Below are positions 1 to 14,100 of a DNA stretch of 64,000 nt, one piece after another. Under the pieces are notes generated by a model, which was given only the letters and a program-made list of their open reading frames with translations, was not told the DNA's origin and made no database searches. The DNA is taken from NCBI GenBank assembly GCA_033063855.1, contig CP093830.1, positions 21,638,854 to 21,702,853 on the forward strand. The letters are read 5' to 3'. The DNA is from Smittia aterrima (lineage: Eukaryota > Arthropoda > Insecta > Diptera > Chironomidae). A program made the translations under genes and the position numbers. Position 1 is the first letter of the stretch. Each line of letters opens with the position of its first letter.

Positions 1-3000
1 TTCCTTTTCTCACACTCTATCGCCACTCCAGCCGCCACGAGTGGAAACTTTTTCGAAAATTATTTAGATTTTTCTTTTTAGTGAATTCTAAATTTATAGA
101 TTTCGGGATGTGAATAAATTCTGTTTTGATGGTTATTGGAAAACATACGTCAGCTCCAAAGACGTCTAAAGATTCCACAGACGGAGCACACGCTCTGCCG
201 ATCGCCACTAAGTGGAAGGGGGACAATTAATTATAAAAATTATGGACTTTCATAAATTTAAATAGCGATCTAATAAATAATGTCGGGGGAGGCCGCTGAT
301 CAGTCCCAGGCTTAATCTTTCGAACGTTAAACGCACGACTTTACACCATCATTAACATGAGTTTTAAACTTTCGTGTAATAAATTGTAAGACACTCATTT
401 ATAAATCATCGTAAAACAAATATTAATATCGAATCGAAAGAAGGAGAATTATATCGCGTTCGTTTCGCGCGAGCAACAATTGATAAATTACGAAGAGAAT
501 TATTAATTTCTCAACAACGGCCACCCGAAAAAAAAAATGAAATGAAACTTCATTTCGTGTTCGAATGCAGATTTCTTTGCACGAGAGAGCGTCGTCGACT
601 TTCTTGCACTCGCAAAATGCCTTTAACATGAATTTGTGATAAGCATTTGCGATCCATTTATCATTTACTTTATGTTCGGCTCGCTAATTTCTCTCAACTC
701 TTTCTAAAGCGCCGCGCGACTTTATTTTCCTTCTCCCGAGCAGTCTCGTTTTATATTAATTTTATTTTTTGCGTTGGCAATGCAAAGTTTTTCCATTCGA
801 CTTCAAAGGCAAGGCAAACGAAAACGAGAAAAATATATATTTAAATTAATTAAACTTGATTGGTCGTCACGATAACGAAATTATACCAAAAACTTTTTTT
901 TTGCGCTCGCTTGCTCACTCGGAATTTTTTTTTATTCTTTAAACGACAAAACTTTTATTCTCCCTTTAATCATTTGCCATTGATCACACGGTTTGTGTGT
1001 ACAATATTGCAATTCTGTGCCGTGTATTACAAACAATAATGAGATTTTCTCGCGCGCTCCGCGATTTGTTAAAGCTTGTGACTTTTTGCTTAAATGAAAG
1101 CGGAGATCGTGAAGCTGCTCTTTATCCTTTGCCTTGGTTCTCTCTCGCCGGGCCACGATAATGCCATAAAGCTAAAGCCATAAAAAGAATGAAAACAAAC
1201 GAAATAAGTATCGCCAATAAATATTATGATTAGTTAAAGTGCTTTTCTCATGCATGAAGCGCGGGTGTGGGCGGATTAATCGCAAAACAAAGATTGAGAG
1301 AGAAATGGAGCATGATTTACGATTAACAATTTCCTTTGGATAATTTGAAAAGCACACACAAGCTGATAATTGGAAGGAATCGCATTGAAAGCTCATTTAT
1401 CATCAAACAGCGAATATTGCACAAACAAGTTGACACTCACTAATAAAAATTGCACTTCGATATCATTATTCCACCATCGTCGGTCGCTATCTCTCTTTCC
1501 TGTTCCTCCGACCTTAAGTTGCTCAATGCTCTTTTACAAGACAAGCAACATTATTTTTATGGTTGTTTGTTTTAAATGTTTATTACCCGGTTCGGTTGGG
1601 TTTATTAGTGTACAAAGAGTGAGAGAGGTGCAATGTATAATTTATTATTGCTAATTCACTTTATCAGCTGCGGAAAGAAGTTCTCCATTAGAGATTGAAG
1701 TGTCTCCATTATGACATTACCCACATCAGCTGATTAATGATATTTCCAAGCGTGAATTCTATTTTCAACTGACATAGTTTACATTGCATGGCTTCCATCT
1801 TCTTCTAACGAAACTAAATTTCTCCTTTCCGCTTCACTTGAGTGTGCAAAACTTTCCCTTCGTCGGGGATCTTTACGATTATGTTCGAGGCAATAAATTT
1901 CCCGTCACTAAGAGCAGTGAAGACACTTTCCTTCTTCCAATAAGATTATTCATTTCATTCTTGGAGCTCTCTATTGCAGGACGGACGTTGTTGGGAAGTC
2001 TCATGGCTTCAAAAATTATTTCCGCTTGAAGCCTTTCGTAAGGTGACATGAACACTTGTTCGTACACATAAAGTAAGAAAGCTCATCTTATTACTGAAGA
2101 TTTACTGCTGCTGGACATTTGCTAGCTACAAAGAAAGTCTTCGATGAAAATCAAGAAAAGTTTGAAGTCGCCCAAGGGAAATTTTTCTTTAAAACTAAAA
2201 AAAACTTTTTTCTAAGAATCGAGAAACTCTGATCCCTCAACTTCTCCGGTTTAATCTTAAAATAAACTCGTACGGCGGAGTCTAGAGTTTCAAAGATGAG
2301 AAACCAAGGGCAGAAACTATTTCTGGAGCGAGTCTAACTCGGCCTTTGTTCTTGGGTGTGACAACATTGCATTAAATGCATTTACAGGTATCGGGGACGA
2401 ACAATCAAAATGAAATGGACGACTGACTTTTTTCATCTTGACTCTGAAATCTTTCTCTTGGTTCTCAAGAAGCTGAAGATGAAAAAAAGAGGGAAATCCG
2501 TCTTTTGAAGTGCACACACAAAAAATATTTCAAGAATTGAAAATTATGATTTATGTTCAGCTTTATTTAATTTATTTGTTACTTAAGAACGATCTCCTGT
2601 TCTATTTATAATTCACTTACAATCGTCAATCGTTAAATGGAACAGAAAATATTTCTCCGGAGATATCTCGGGAAATGCAGAAAAGTTGAAGAAGATTACG
2701 GAGCAGTCGAGGGAAGGACGACATTACTATTTGAACAGCGATTTAAACAGTTTATTTATGGAAATCTCATTTATGTTTGCATTTCAATTTCTTCTTCGAC
2801 TTCGATAATGAAATTCGGGATGAAGGAATTAGAAGGTTTAAGGATTCCTTCTCGACTAATGCCGAAGAAGCCATTAATCAATCTTATAGGGAAAATGAAA
2901 AGCGATCTCTAAGTGAACCTGCTCGCGTTTTTCTTTCGAATTTAATTTGAACACGTAAAGCTGGAAAATTATTTCGGCTGTTGTTTCCAAGCATCGGGGA

Positions 3001-6000
3001 TAAGTTCGTTAGTTAAGACTCAATCTCCAAGGGAGTGCGAGGAATTTTAAATTACATGATAAAATGTTGTAAACATCTTTCTTTCCCATCCAACAATTTA
3101 ACTTAAACGTTCGATTCCAGCAGATAAACTATTCGAATTCTATTTAGTCACAACACGCAATGTTTCTATTCGAGGAATTCTTTTAATTAAACTTCTCAAA
3201 AAAATATCGAAAAATAAGAATCTTTGAGCTGCCACTTACAAGCATGTGTGGTTTCAACTTTTTTTCTTCTGCTTTTCTCATGGAAATTGATTATCGTCCT
3301 ATGGCAGAACAAATCCCTCTCTCATCTTAACACATTAGATTTACACAGAAAATGTTCACGGCTTTCAGATTCCAATTCATTTCGCCCCAAGAAAATAAAA
3401 ATCTCAATTTGACTTGTGATTTGATGCAACTGTCGTTCACTTAAAACCCGTCGAGAGATTGGAATTTATTGAAAGTTGTTTTAAGCCCGTGATACGCGAT
3501 AATTTTATGTGTGCGCAAGCCTCTAATAGTTCCCGAGAGACTAAGTGATAATTTAAGTATTCGATGCCAATAATGGACGCACAAAGGTCGATCTCTCTCA
3601 ACCTTCGAGAGATCTTTTTTTTTCTATCGCGAAAACAAAATTTACGAATTCATTAGGCGACGCGGAAACTTCGCAAAATGATTTTACATATCAATTTCGT
3701 TTTGGCATTCAAACAGCGAGAGAGAGCTCTCGGAGTGAAAATCATCCACTAATTGATTCGAAAGTCATGTGAGCTCGAAAGTGTTTTTCCTCGCGCTAAA
3801 AGCCTCATCTTAATGTTCTTCTTTTCACGCTCGACGATATCGCACTCCGACATGTTTATGATCGTTTTAAATCACAAAAAGTTTGTTTGTTGGATCGTCC
3901 GCGGGGCTCAGACAGAATGAAAACACGATAAACGTAGGCTCGGGCGAACAACACTTTTTCAATTTTCCTTCCATTAAACAAATAATTCAATCGAAACTCT
4001 TTCTGATTTAAGACATCGTAACTTAAAGTTTTAATTCTTATTTTTGTAAAATATCATCTCGACTTTGAGGTGGATCGGACCAAAAAGACCCAAAACGACT
4101 TTGAAATCGAACGGTCTCCTCGTATTTTCATAAGCAAAGCTCGTATCTCATGGTTAAAATATCACACGTATCTTGTTTGTGTCCGCTGGAGAAATAGAAT
4201 CGACGACAATGAATAAAGGAACGGTCAGAGTAAAGTGAGAGCGAGAATATTTCCGAAAACGTCGACTTGGTGAGCTTGTTGCTCTGTTCGGAAAGTCAAA
4301 CAACCCAGACACGATGACCGGAGACGTTGCAGTCGCTCTCTCTCACTCACTGCTGTTTATAAAAGTCTCATATCAATTTGTGTCGCTATCAAATTATTTT
4401 TCTGTATTCATTTCAAGTCTTGAGTGACTAAAATATAGCAACGGCGACCGCAGCTAAAGCGTAAAGCTCTCTCTGAGCAGCAGAAGAAAAAAAATCCAAA
4501 TAAATTTTAATTTAATCCTTCAAGACTTTTTTTTTCTCTCTGCTGTTGCACAATAAATTAAGAGCCGAAGAAATTAATGAAGTTTATTTTTGCGGCGCAT
4601 TTATTGATTGCAATTTAATATTCGATTCAGTTCAGGAAAATTCCTTTTGCAAAGTCGAATAAATTGTGAGATCTCACGGTAAGCGGACGAATGCATAAAT
4701 AAATTTGGCATTTTCCGCTGGACTTTTCTCCACGCCAGTATAAATTATTAACGAATAAATTGGCGATATGCAAGAGGCATTAGCATTTGGGATGCTTTGA
4801 AGTCATTAATTCATATTTCTCTGCTCGTTCATCTCTAACCAAAGCCAAAGCGAAAAAATTTGTCGTACACAAAAAAAAAATGATTTTAATTTCTCGCTAA
4901 ATTCTCTGACTTGGAGGATTGCGAAAAAAAAGCGACACCTTCTGCCTTAGCCGATTATGATGATTTAATCCTTGGGTCGCTGTTCTTTTAGCTCTTTGGA
5001 GATGAGAATGGTGCGCAGGTAGAGTTTGAAAGGTTCTCGAGCCAGAGAAATGTCAAATTCACAAAGAAACAAACATTGTGCGACCATTGTTCGTACGCCG
5101 ACAAAAATTGTACCTGAATTAAAATTATGAAACGCTTTCAACTGTCGCCTTTTTACAGAACCGAGAAGACACTTACTCTCCTGAAGAACGCAAACAAAAC
5201 ATAAAAATGTTCACGGAACAATGAAACGAATTAAACGAAAATCGGATTAATTTCAAAGCCACATGTGCACCACCTTCCAAAAGGATTTCAAACATTTTCA
5301 AAGGCCAGGGCGAGTTTAGCTGTCAAGACGATGAATAAAAGAGCATCCTGGAGAGTCCTTTTCTACCTTAAATTCTAAGTCAGCACCTGAACATCGTCGT
5401 TCTTCGTTATCGTGAGGTGGAAATCTAATTAACTTTCATGAAAAGACTCGAAAAATATTTCAGAATCAATCCCAATTTGTTATTCGATTGATCTTATCAA
5501 AATGTTAAACGTTTTTCTTTTAAGAGAAGAAACGAAAAGACATTTCAAGCTGCTTAAGGCAAATTGAAGCTACATCGACCGATCAACTTTAATTGAAAAG
5601 AATTCGAATTTGTGCAAACTGAATTCTTGAGAAGTTTTAAAAATTGTTTGCAACTCACGGAACATTGAGAATCTCCCCACACAGCCAATCTGAAGTTATT
5701 GAATCGCTTTAATCTTCAACTCACATGCAAACTTGTAATTTTTCCCGACTCCTCAATTCCAATAATGAGATTACAAGCCGTGATGGCACAGAAGGCTTCT
5801 TGATGAAGATTCTTCTCAATATTGCCGCATAAATCATAACACGTTGATAACCCCATGAAAGCCAAAGAAATGAAAGGAAAGAGCCAAAGAACAAGACATT
5901 TCAGAGTATGTACAAGTCCAAGCAACATCGAATTAATTTTGTTAACCCCTCGTCTCTCTTTTCGCTCGAGAAACGTAAGAGAAGCAGGATCAGAGATGGA

Positions 6001-9000
6001 AACAAGAATCAGCATAATAACATTTTGTAAATGCGTAAAAATATTATGCAAAGAAGGTCTCGAAACTGCATCAGCGTGCAGTTTCTTTTTATTAAACTTT
6101 GTGACTTATTTCGTCGTTCACTCAAGTCGCATGCACCGCTAAATCGCGAGCGATTTTTAAGAAATAATTATCGCTATTAAGTATTTTTCTGCTCCGGTGT
6201 TAAGAGATATTTTTCTCCTGTGCTCTTGCCTTCGAGTGCAACTGGGTGAAATTTATAATCGCGAAAATTACTTCACGTTCCGCAAAACTGTGCAGCGCAA
6301 AACGAAATTCGATTTTTAGGGATTTTCATGCGAAGGAGACTTTACTTTGAAGTGGGAAATAAATTCCCTTTGAGAAACTTCGTTCATTTGCTGCTGCAAA
6401 CTTTTATTTTTTCGAAGACGGTTCGTTTCTGCTTTTGCAAAAGAAATGTCACATTAATAAAAATTATGGTGGAGCTTTGTGGTGCGACGCGAAGAAGAAG
6501 GACGAAGGGAGTCCGAGAGAGAAGAATCGAATAATATGCAAATTTATACTTTTCTGATATTTCTCCATGAAGGCAAATAAAAATTATGGATTTTTTAATT
6601 TGCGGGATTATCCGTTGGAAATTATGTCAAATTGCATGACGCTCTTCATTTCCATAAATTGTGCACAAATTTGCAATTCCATGGAGAAATTCTCTTGAAG
6701 ATCGGGGCATGCAATCAATGATTTTGCAATTCAGAGACGGAGCGAGATCTTGAGAATCAGATACAAGCACCACGAGACTGACCACTCGAATCGATGGCGG
6801 ATTAAAACTGCATTTCGATGAATTTCTGTTAATTATAAAGTTAATTTGCATTTTCAATGTTCCCGTAATTAATATTGTTTTTCCATGTTCGTGTTCGCCA
6901 GCCAAATCGGAAAATTAATTATTGATTTTGCTCGTCGGTTAAATAACACAAAATGCAAAAAAATATTTCACGAGAAAAAAAAATCGATGAATTTTCCATT
7001 TTGGAGCTGACGATGAGCGGGGCGGGATGACAAATTGTGTGAATTGCGGTTTTAACAAACTAATTTGAAGGCTTGAAACTTGTTCGAGTGTCAGAGGAGG
7101 CTTTTGGTGATAGTTGACGATAGTTTGTTGCGCGGAAAGGGTTGAACTTTGATTGATGGTTTAGTAAAAGACTTCGGTGTTAACTTTTGATTGAATCGTT
7201 TGAATGATTCAGCGGGAATCAATAAATATTTCTTTTAAACTCCCAAGCGAGATCCTTAACCTTTCCTCGTCGTAATTTTTAATTTATTAATCTCAGGAAG
7301 AGACGACAACGAAAATCCTGAAGATCTCATATCAACAGAAGGAGAAACCTCAGAAGATTGCTCGTAACTTCTCCTCAGAAACTTTAATTAAGAAGTTTCC
7401 GAGTTTTAATAGCGCAAAGTGACGTCATACGAGCGCCTGCCTCCTAGAAATTCTTTCCATTCCTGAGAGAACATCTCAAGCATTCCCGAGTTTTAATTTC
7501 TTTATGAGAAATGATAATTCTTTCTTCCCAGAACTCTAATTCTTTAAATATTCTTTTTATTTCATTATGAATCCACTGAAAGGTAATCGTTTGCTTGACT
7601 CGAGACTCAAGAGACGAGGAGGCAACAAGAAGAAGAATATCTTTCTCGAGGAGTACACAAGAGTTGAAATCTTAAAATTTATAATTTTATTTTTTGTTGT
7701 TGACTATGGCTCAAGAATGTTCGAGCGAGAGGAAGGCCAACAAAGAATTTTCGGAATGTGTCGAATGTAATTATTGTAAGTCGTTAGCTTGCTCCGCGGT
7801 CGTCGGATTCTGCAGTCCTCTCTCTCTCTCACTCTTCAGTGAGTAAATTAAATTTTATCTAATCGTTTTGATCGCGGTCTGAGGCCAAAAAGGCAAACAA
7901 ATTATGTTCACTCGTATGATTTCATTTAAGCGAGCGTGTAAAAGACGAACACAAGACGAAGATAAAATGTCCAGAATGATATTGTGAATTATGACAATGC
8001 GCATTTCATGAGGAGAGAGAGATGTGAGGCTTTTGATGTGAGGCATGGGAAAAATTCCTTTCCTTGTTGTGTAAGCTCCAACTAATTGAATTCATTTGGT
8101 GGAAATAAATCAGTCGACGGCAGCAGCTGAAGTGGAAGAAAAAAAAAGCTCTTCGATGTTTCCTCCCGTGATTCGCTTATTAGGCAGTCTTCGGGCTTAA
8201 TCTGATTATGTGTACTAACAATAACTTCTAGTTTGTTTAAAGAATATCTTCCATAACGATAAATAAGATTTCATCGAGGGACTTAAGACTTGCCGACCCA
8301 ACAATGAAGCGATTGAGCAAAGAAACGAAAAAATTTCAGAAATAAATTACTCGCTAAATATGTGAACAAGCGATTTACAGTTTTTCCCAGATCACAAAAG
8401 TTGCGTGAAGCTTGTCAATTGTTCAAACAGCGATACTTTGAAGTTTCTTGCTAATTGAATTAAAGCTTGACGAAGGTTTGACGACGACTCATCCCAAAAA
8501 AAGAGAAACTTTCTTTCTAACTCTTTCCAATCGACTGTGTAAGCCTTTTGCCTCCACAAAGTGATTCCACAAACCGTCATTCGCTATTGTTGAGTAGAAA
8601 TATCTCACTTACATCTGAATAACAAACAATAATCCGATTATCCTGGCTTTGCTTCTCTTAATTTAACAGATTTCTTCACACACTCTCGCGCGCTCAATTG
8701 ATTTTTGTGTTTCGCTTGAAATGCTTTTAAGATGACGGAATTGACATTCGATATCTGATAATAAAATGGCGTTTGGTTTTCTGATTGAATAAATTCTAAT
8801 TACCAAAGGAATTCCATGAGCTCTCCGTGGCGGAACGATCGCGTTTTATGGCGTTTCACATGACCTGCACGAGATGGAGAGGAGAAACGAGATGGATGGC
8901 AATTTATTTTAATTCTTTTCTCTCTACGCCCGCCTTATTGTTTCTTTCCATGCCAATTGCTCGAGAGAGCTATGTTAGAGGCTCCAGAAGAATCAAAAAT

Positions 9001-10967
9001 TAATTTTCGACTTTCCCGTACGACTTTGTTGCCTGATTGTGAAAATGCGAAGTCGAATGAGATCTCTCCTTTGTTATTATTAAAGTTCTCTTACATTTTT
9101 GAAGATCGGCATATCAACAGGGGTCGAATTTATGCATCACAGCCGCCACGGGGTATCGAAGAGTAAGAAAAAAAAACTATCCCGCGTGAGTGAGTTCATC
9201 ACATACAGCTAAGCTCATGAAACAAACAACCGAGGAGACGGACGAGACGCAAACGAGAAGAAAACGAAAAAGAATACAAAAAAAAACTCGCAGGCACAAA
9301 TAAACTTCCATCTCCAGCATTATGGATTCATTCCCCACATATCGATAAACACACTCGCCAAGATTAAAGCGTACAATAATTTTATAAATGATGAAGATCA
9401 ACCAGGCAAAGAAGAAAGAAGAATTTCAAAGAATTCCAATGAAAAGAAATCATTTAACGAAAGGAGAGAGAGAGAAGAATAATTTTTACTTTGTGTTCCA
9501 GTAAGAAACGCTTTAGCTCGACGAATTCTTATTCTTTTTGTTACTTTTGGGTTATATTCAAATTAATTTGATGATCACAGGGGAGTAAATCTCATTTAAA
9601 TGGAAAACATCAAGACAGTTGTCGCCCAGTTGGTGAACCGTCCATAATCTCATGATGATTCGATGGTCGCTGAGTCTCGACGAATCTTCCAACTGGTTGG
9701 AGCATCGCGAAGGTTTTTTTTTGGGAAGACCTGTTAATTCGTCGGCAGTAGAAAACGAAATTATTTATCAGAAAATGATATTTTTTCCATTAGTTCGAAA
9801 GATTCTCCGCGAGTCCACATGCGGCTCGGCTCCTACCACCTCATTGGGATTGATAAGTGATTTTTTTGTTAGAATGTCTGGCCTTCGTTCTTTTAGAGAG
9901 CGTCCCGCTGAAAGAGCTTTTCGATGTCAAAAATTATCTTCTCGCAAACACTCACGAGCTGTGTGAGCTCGCACAAATTTTCATCAAAAATTTAAAATAA
10001 AAATTCTCTGTTGATGTAAGTAAAGTAAAGTTAGGCACATCGGAGCTCATTCAAGCTCGTCGTAGGAGCAGGAGCAGGAGAGGAAAAAAAATGTCAAAAC
10101 GAAAGTATTTTTCCCATTTTCCAATTCGGTAGATTTTTCAATTTGTCAGGAGACACACGGAATGTTTTCTTTCTCGTTCTGCACGACGAAGCTGAAGCTA
10201 AAGGATTCTCGGGCTCTTCCTCCGAATTAAATCAAACAAAATTCAACGCATTTCGCGCGTGAAAAGAATTTTAATTCGAAATATTTTAATGAAAAACTCG
10301 TCGACTTTCCCGAAAGGCGAAAGGCTCAGGCAAGAGCATTCCAATCAAATCAAAATGCGCGACGAAACAGAAAGACAAACACAAATCTCCTAAACTCATT
10401 TTTTCCGCACCGAAACGCTTCATTAAAGGTTCAGGGAGTTTGAAAGGAGGCAGTCTCGTTGTAAACGTGTTAAATTTAATGTCAATTGTCAAGTATGACA
10501 TCCATAGGACATATCAGTGACATCAGCCGGCATTAATCAAAAAAAAAACTTGTGCATTGAGCGAGGATATAGCAGAACGAACAAAAAAAAAAGTTGAAAA
10601 CTCTGATCACACAAGGGAAGTGGCTTTTTTCGTTATTCACTTTTCAACATCGAGAAGTGAAAAGATTTTCCGAAAAAAGCTCTCGCAAGAGTATCAAATT
10701 GTGTGAGAGGAAAGAATGCGTAAAATGCTTTTATTTGATGAAATACAAAGTTTTTCTGTCGCTGATTCGCTCGGCTCTGGCGTTGCTTTATTTATTTTCA
10801 TTTTTCTGTTGACGTTCTGCTGTATGAAACCTTTTTATCTCGAAGCAAACAATGAGAAAGTAATGAATAAATTTCCAGTGATTTTTGGTATCAGCATCGA
10901 TGGTCGGGACGATGACGACGACGGCGAGTTCGACTCGGAGGAGGAGTGAAAAAGCGGATGAGAGTTA

Positions 10968-11110
10968 ATTACAATTCACGCAATCACCGGCAGTGGAACA
11001 GCTACGACAACAACATGGCCTTTGAAAGCTACCAGTTGTGCGGTAATTGCGTTGACTTTCATGGGATTGTTCATGCTTGCGGCACGTGCATTGACAGTTG
11101 ACTCCAGAGA
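10968..11110. other. GC-richer island, possible conserved element or exon
   Basis: A block of about 140 bp that is visibly richer in G and C than its surroundings (roughly half GC by eye, against about one third nearby) and lacks homopolymer runs. It contains a CACGTG E-box near 11,084. Short frames are open on both strands (a 44-codon frame on the minus strand, two overlapping frames on the plus strand), so coding sense cannot be assigned. No convincing donor/acceptor pair bounds it. It could be a conserved enhancer or an isolated exon of a large gene. Confidence 0.3.
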
Positions 11111-14100
11111 TTAAGTCTCTTAAACCACTCAATGAGTTACACAACCGTCAAAGCCTCCCCGGGAATAGAATCTACGTCCCATAACTTTCCTCGTCCCGCT
11201 TTGAGATGCAGAAAATGCGATAACTTTGTTTGCGAACAAAAAAAAGACGACATGAGACACTGACATCCGAAGCGAATCATTCCAAAGATTCCGAATAGAT
11301 TAATTAAGAGCGGAAAGCATAATTTGTTGTATAACATTTCTTGTCCTTTCTTCCTCACTCGTTTCGTTTCTTTTTTCTGCAAAATCACAAAATCTCTGAA
11401 TGCTGATGATGCAAAGGGAAAACTTTTAACAATTGCGAGATCCGACAGAACGAGAGCGAATCATTGAACCGTCTTAATAGTCACAGAGAGTCGAGTAGAT
11501 TTATGAATATTTGATTAATCGCTTTTATATGGCTTGGGGTTCCGAATTGAAACTCTCTCGCACACACAAACCAATTGCTTCCATCAAACACTTTCCTTCT
11601 TCTTCTATTTTGAAACTTGCTTGTAAAGCACTTTATAAAAAATGGTGTTCCTGTCAACAGCGAGTGGTGATATGTCAATTATTGTAAGAAATAATTTGTA
11701 ATAAATGGAATAAAAGTCATCGTTTACCACCCAAACACACAAAACGATTTCCTTGTGAACGAATCAAAAATCTTTAATTTCTTTTTTTGTTTGTGGCAAG
11801 TCTCGTAGGTGAGGGAGGCTTTCAAAAGGCAAGTCAATGAAATGGATTAACCAAACTCGAACAAAGGAAATTCCCATTCGCAGTTTGCTAATTGAAAAAT
11901 AAATAGTTAAAGTGGAATGACTTCTCAAGATTATTCTCCGTTACAATCCAGTCCAGCGATCGAAGAGATTTTCATCTACAAACGAAGAAATAAATAAATC
12001 AGAAGCGCCTGATGAGCGAGTGAAAACACTTCTCGATAGATTCTTAACTGCCATCATCTGAGCGAGATCACTTCACAAGATGAAAAAATAAGGAGAACAA
12101 AAAAAGTGTAATTAATGAAATGAAAAATGGGTTTTCTTGACGTCACGTTGCGAAAGAAAAAGAAAGAGAGAGAGACTGATACTTCATTTGAGCTAGCTAC
12201 GACTCTCCACACATCATAATAATAAACATTTTTATAAATGACTGTCTGACTTCTTCTGATACTTTGTGCTTTGTAATTGATAGTTTGGTTAGAGGAGGAG
12301 AGAGAGAGCGAGAGATTCTTGTAAAAACGTCTTGTTGTTTGTTTGTTTGTCAAAAATCAGAAAAGTATCTCAATGCTCTCGCAACAAGGCCGAGAAGAAA
12401 TTAATTTCCCTTCCATTCAAATCGTTTATTGTTTGGGCCGTGTCGAGAGTAAAAGAGTGAGAGAGAGTGTTTAAGGAATGACTTGCGTAAATACTTCTCG
12501 TCTTGTGTCGAAGCAAGAAAAAGTAATTTTTCATCTTCCACTTGGACGTTTGCTGATCTGCACACTCTGGAAGCTAAACCCGAGACTGTTATCCTCCCGT
12601 CAAACTAATAATAGACTTACAACGTTGTCAATATTTTGATTTGTCTATTAATGGGAAATAATTATGAAAAATTAACTTCGAGAAGCGACTGCTCGTCGTG
12701 TTATTTTTCGGGAAAGGTAAACACTTCCAGTTCCTTCTTCTATCTCATTCAACATGAGTGAGGCTGAGGCTAGCATGACATGTGAACCATTAATAATGAC
12801 ACAGCCATCAATCGGATGATGTTGAGTTGTGTTAAACGAAGAATCTGTAAATTGGCGCGCGCTTTGTCAAATCACTCGCTAGACACGATGACGTGTCGAT
12901 CGAGATTGAATTTGTTGGTCAGTCAATAATCATGCCAAACAAAAAGAGTTCAATGATCAATTAAATACTTTTTTGTGAGTTTGACAAGATGAAAAATGAT
13001 CCAATTTAAATGCAGTTACTGGAGTCGCTGGGTCTTATAAATTATGAATAATTGCGCCCAGCACAGCTTGATCGTTTAACCAAACTTTTTATCATCTCTC
13101 TCTCATTTCTCGTCTTGAGCATCAAAAGGCGAAAACTTTGAAATAAATTGTAAAAAAATCAATCCGAATAATGAGCAATTAAAGTGATCCCCGAGAAGAA
13201 TCTTCCATCGTGTGTGAAATTAATGAACTTCAATCGTCTTCGCCATATGTTTCATTCTTCAGCAAGAAAGAGATGATCTTAAAGAACTTTGTTTAAATCT
13301 TTAAATCGCTTTTCGCGTCTTCAATTGATCTTCTGATCTCCGTTCCATCAACGTCCAATGAACATGTTACGATTCTATCTTTGAAGATGATCAATTAATA
13401 ATATTGAATTAAATCACGCTGCGGTATGAATTCAGGAATTGAAAGATGAAATCTACTTTTGATTTCTTTTCTTCTCTCACTCACGTGGAACAATTTTCCT
13501 TTTCACAGATCGAGATCTAAAGTGATCAGTTAATTAACTGATGAATTGATCAATCGTTAACATTAATTTACTTACTTTTCACTCTCGATTTTGATTCGCT
13601 TCTTCTTTGATGTAACGTTTAGAAAGGTAAACGAACTTAATGAGCAGTTTGAGGGGGAAAGTTTGAAAGGGCTTTTCATCCGTGGAGAGAAGAGGAAACC
13701 CTCTCAAACATCAAACATCAATCGACTCTCTTTGCAATCAATTTTAATCCACAAACAAATCTTTTTTCTCACATCAAATGCTTCACATTTCGCCCTAACC
13801 CTTAATCACAATGAAGCGTCGACTTTTGACTTTAATTTTCAATTATGATTGTGCTCTTTCACTCTCCTCATTTCAATGAATTCTTAAAATAACAAACAAT
13901 CAAGAAATTATGTGTTCAATCGTTCCACAAGGTGTCGATTTCAAAAAGCTCTTCAATTGTTACAGTGAAGTCAATCAAAGTGAAGCGGGTGACATGTAGG
14001 GTTGCGAGACCTAAGCAGTTTCATTTCTGATCATTTACATTGCAGTCGGAACCCCAGCGACTGTGTTTGCATATGGCTCGAATTTCCAAAACTGTCAATC

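Noticed and set aside
1879..2067. Minus-strand frame of 62 codons with protein-like composition
   Set aside because: It starts with GTG, the opposite strand is open over a similar length, and no splice context or known family was recognised.
4358..4365. TATAAAAG box
   Set aside because: No initiator at the right distance and no gene downstream. The same applies to TATAAAAG at 21,403-21,410, which is about 590 bp from the nearest receptor ATG.
5659..6106. Minus-strand frame with hydrophobic segments, followed by a possible 31-nt exon bounded by CAG and GTGAGT
   Set aside because: The intron between them would be 35 nt, below what insects normally splice. The frame has no ATG at its head and no family resemblance.
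10716..10949. Plus-strand 77-codon frame ending in an acidic Asp/Glu run
   Set aside because: The acidic end comes from a short GAC/GAG simple repeat. There is no family resemblance or splice context.
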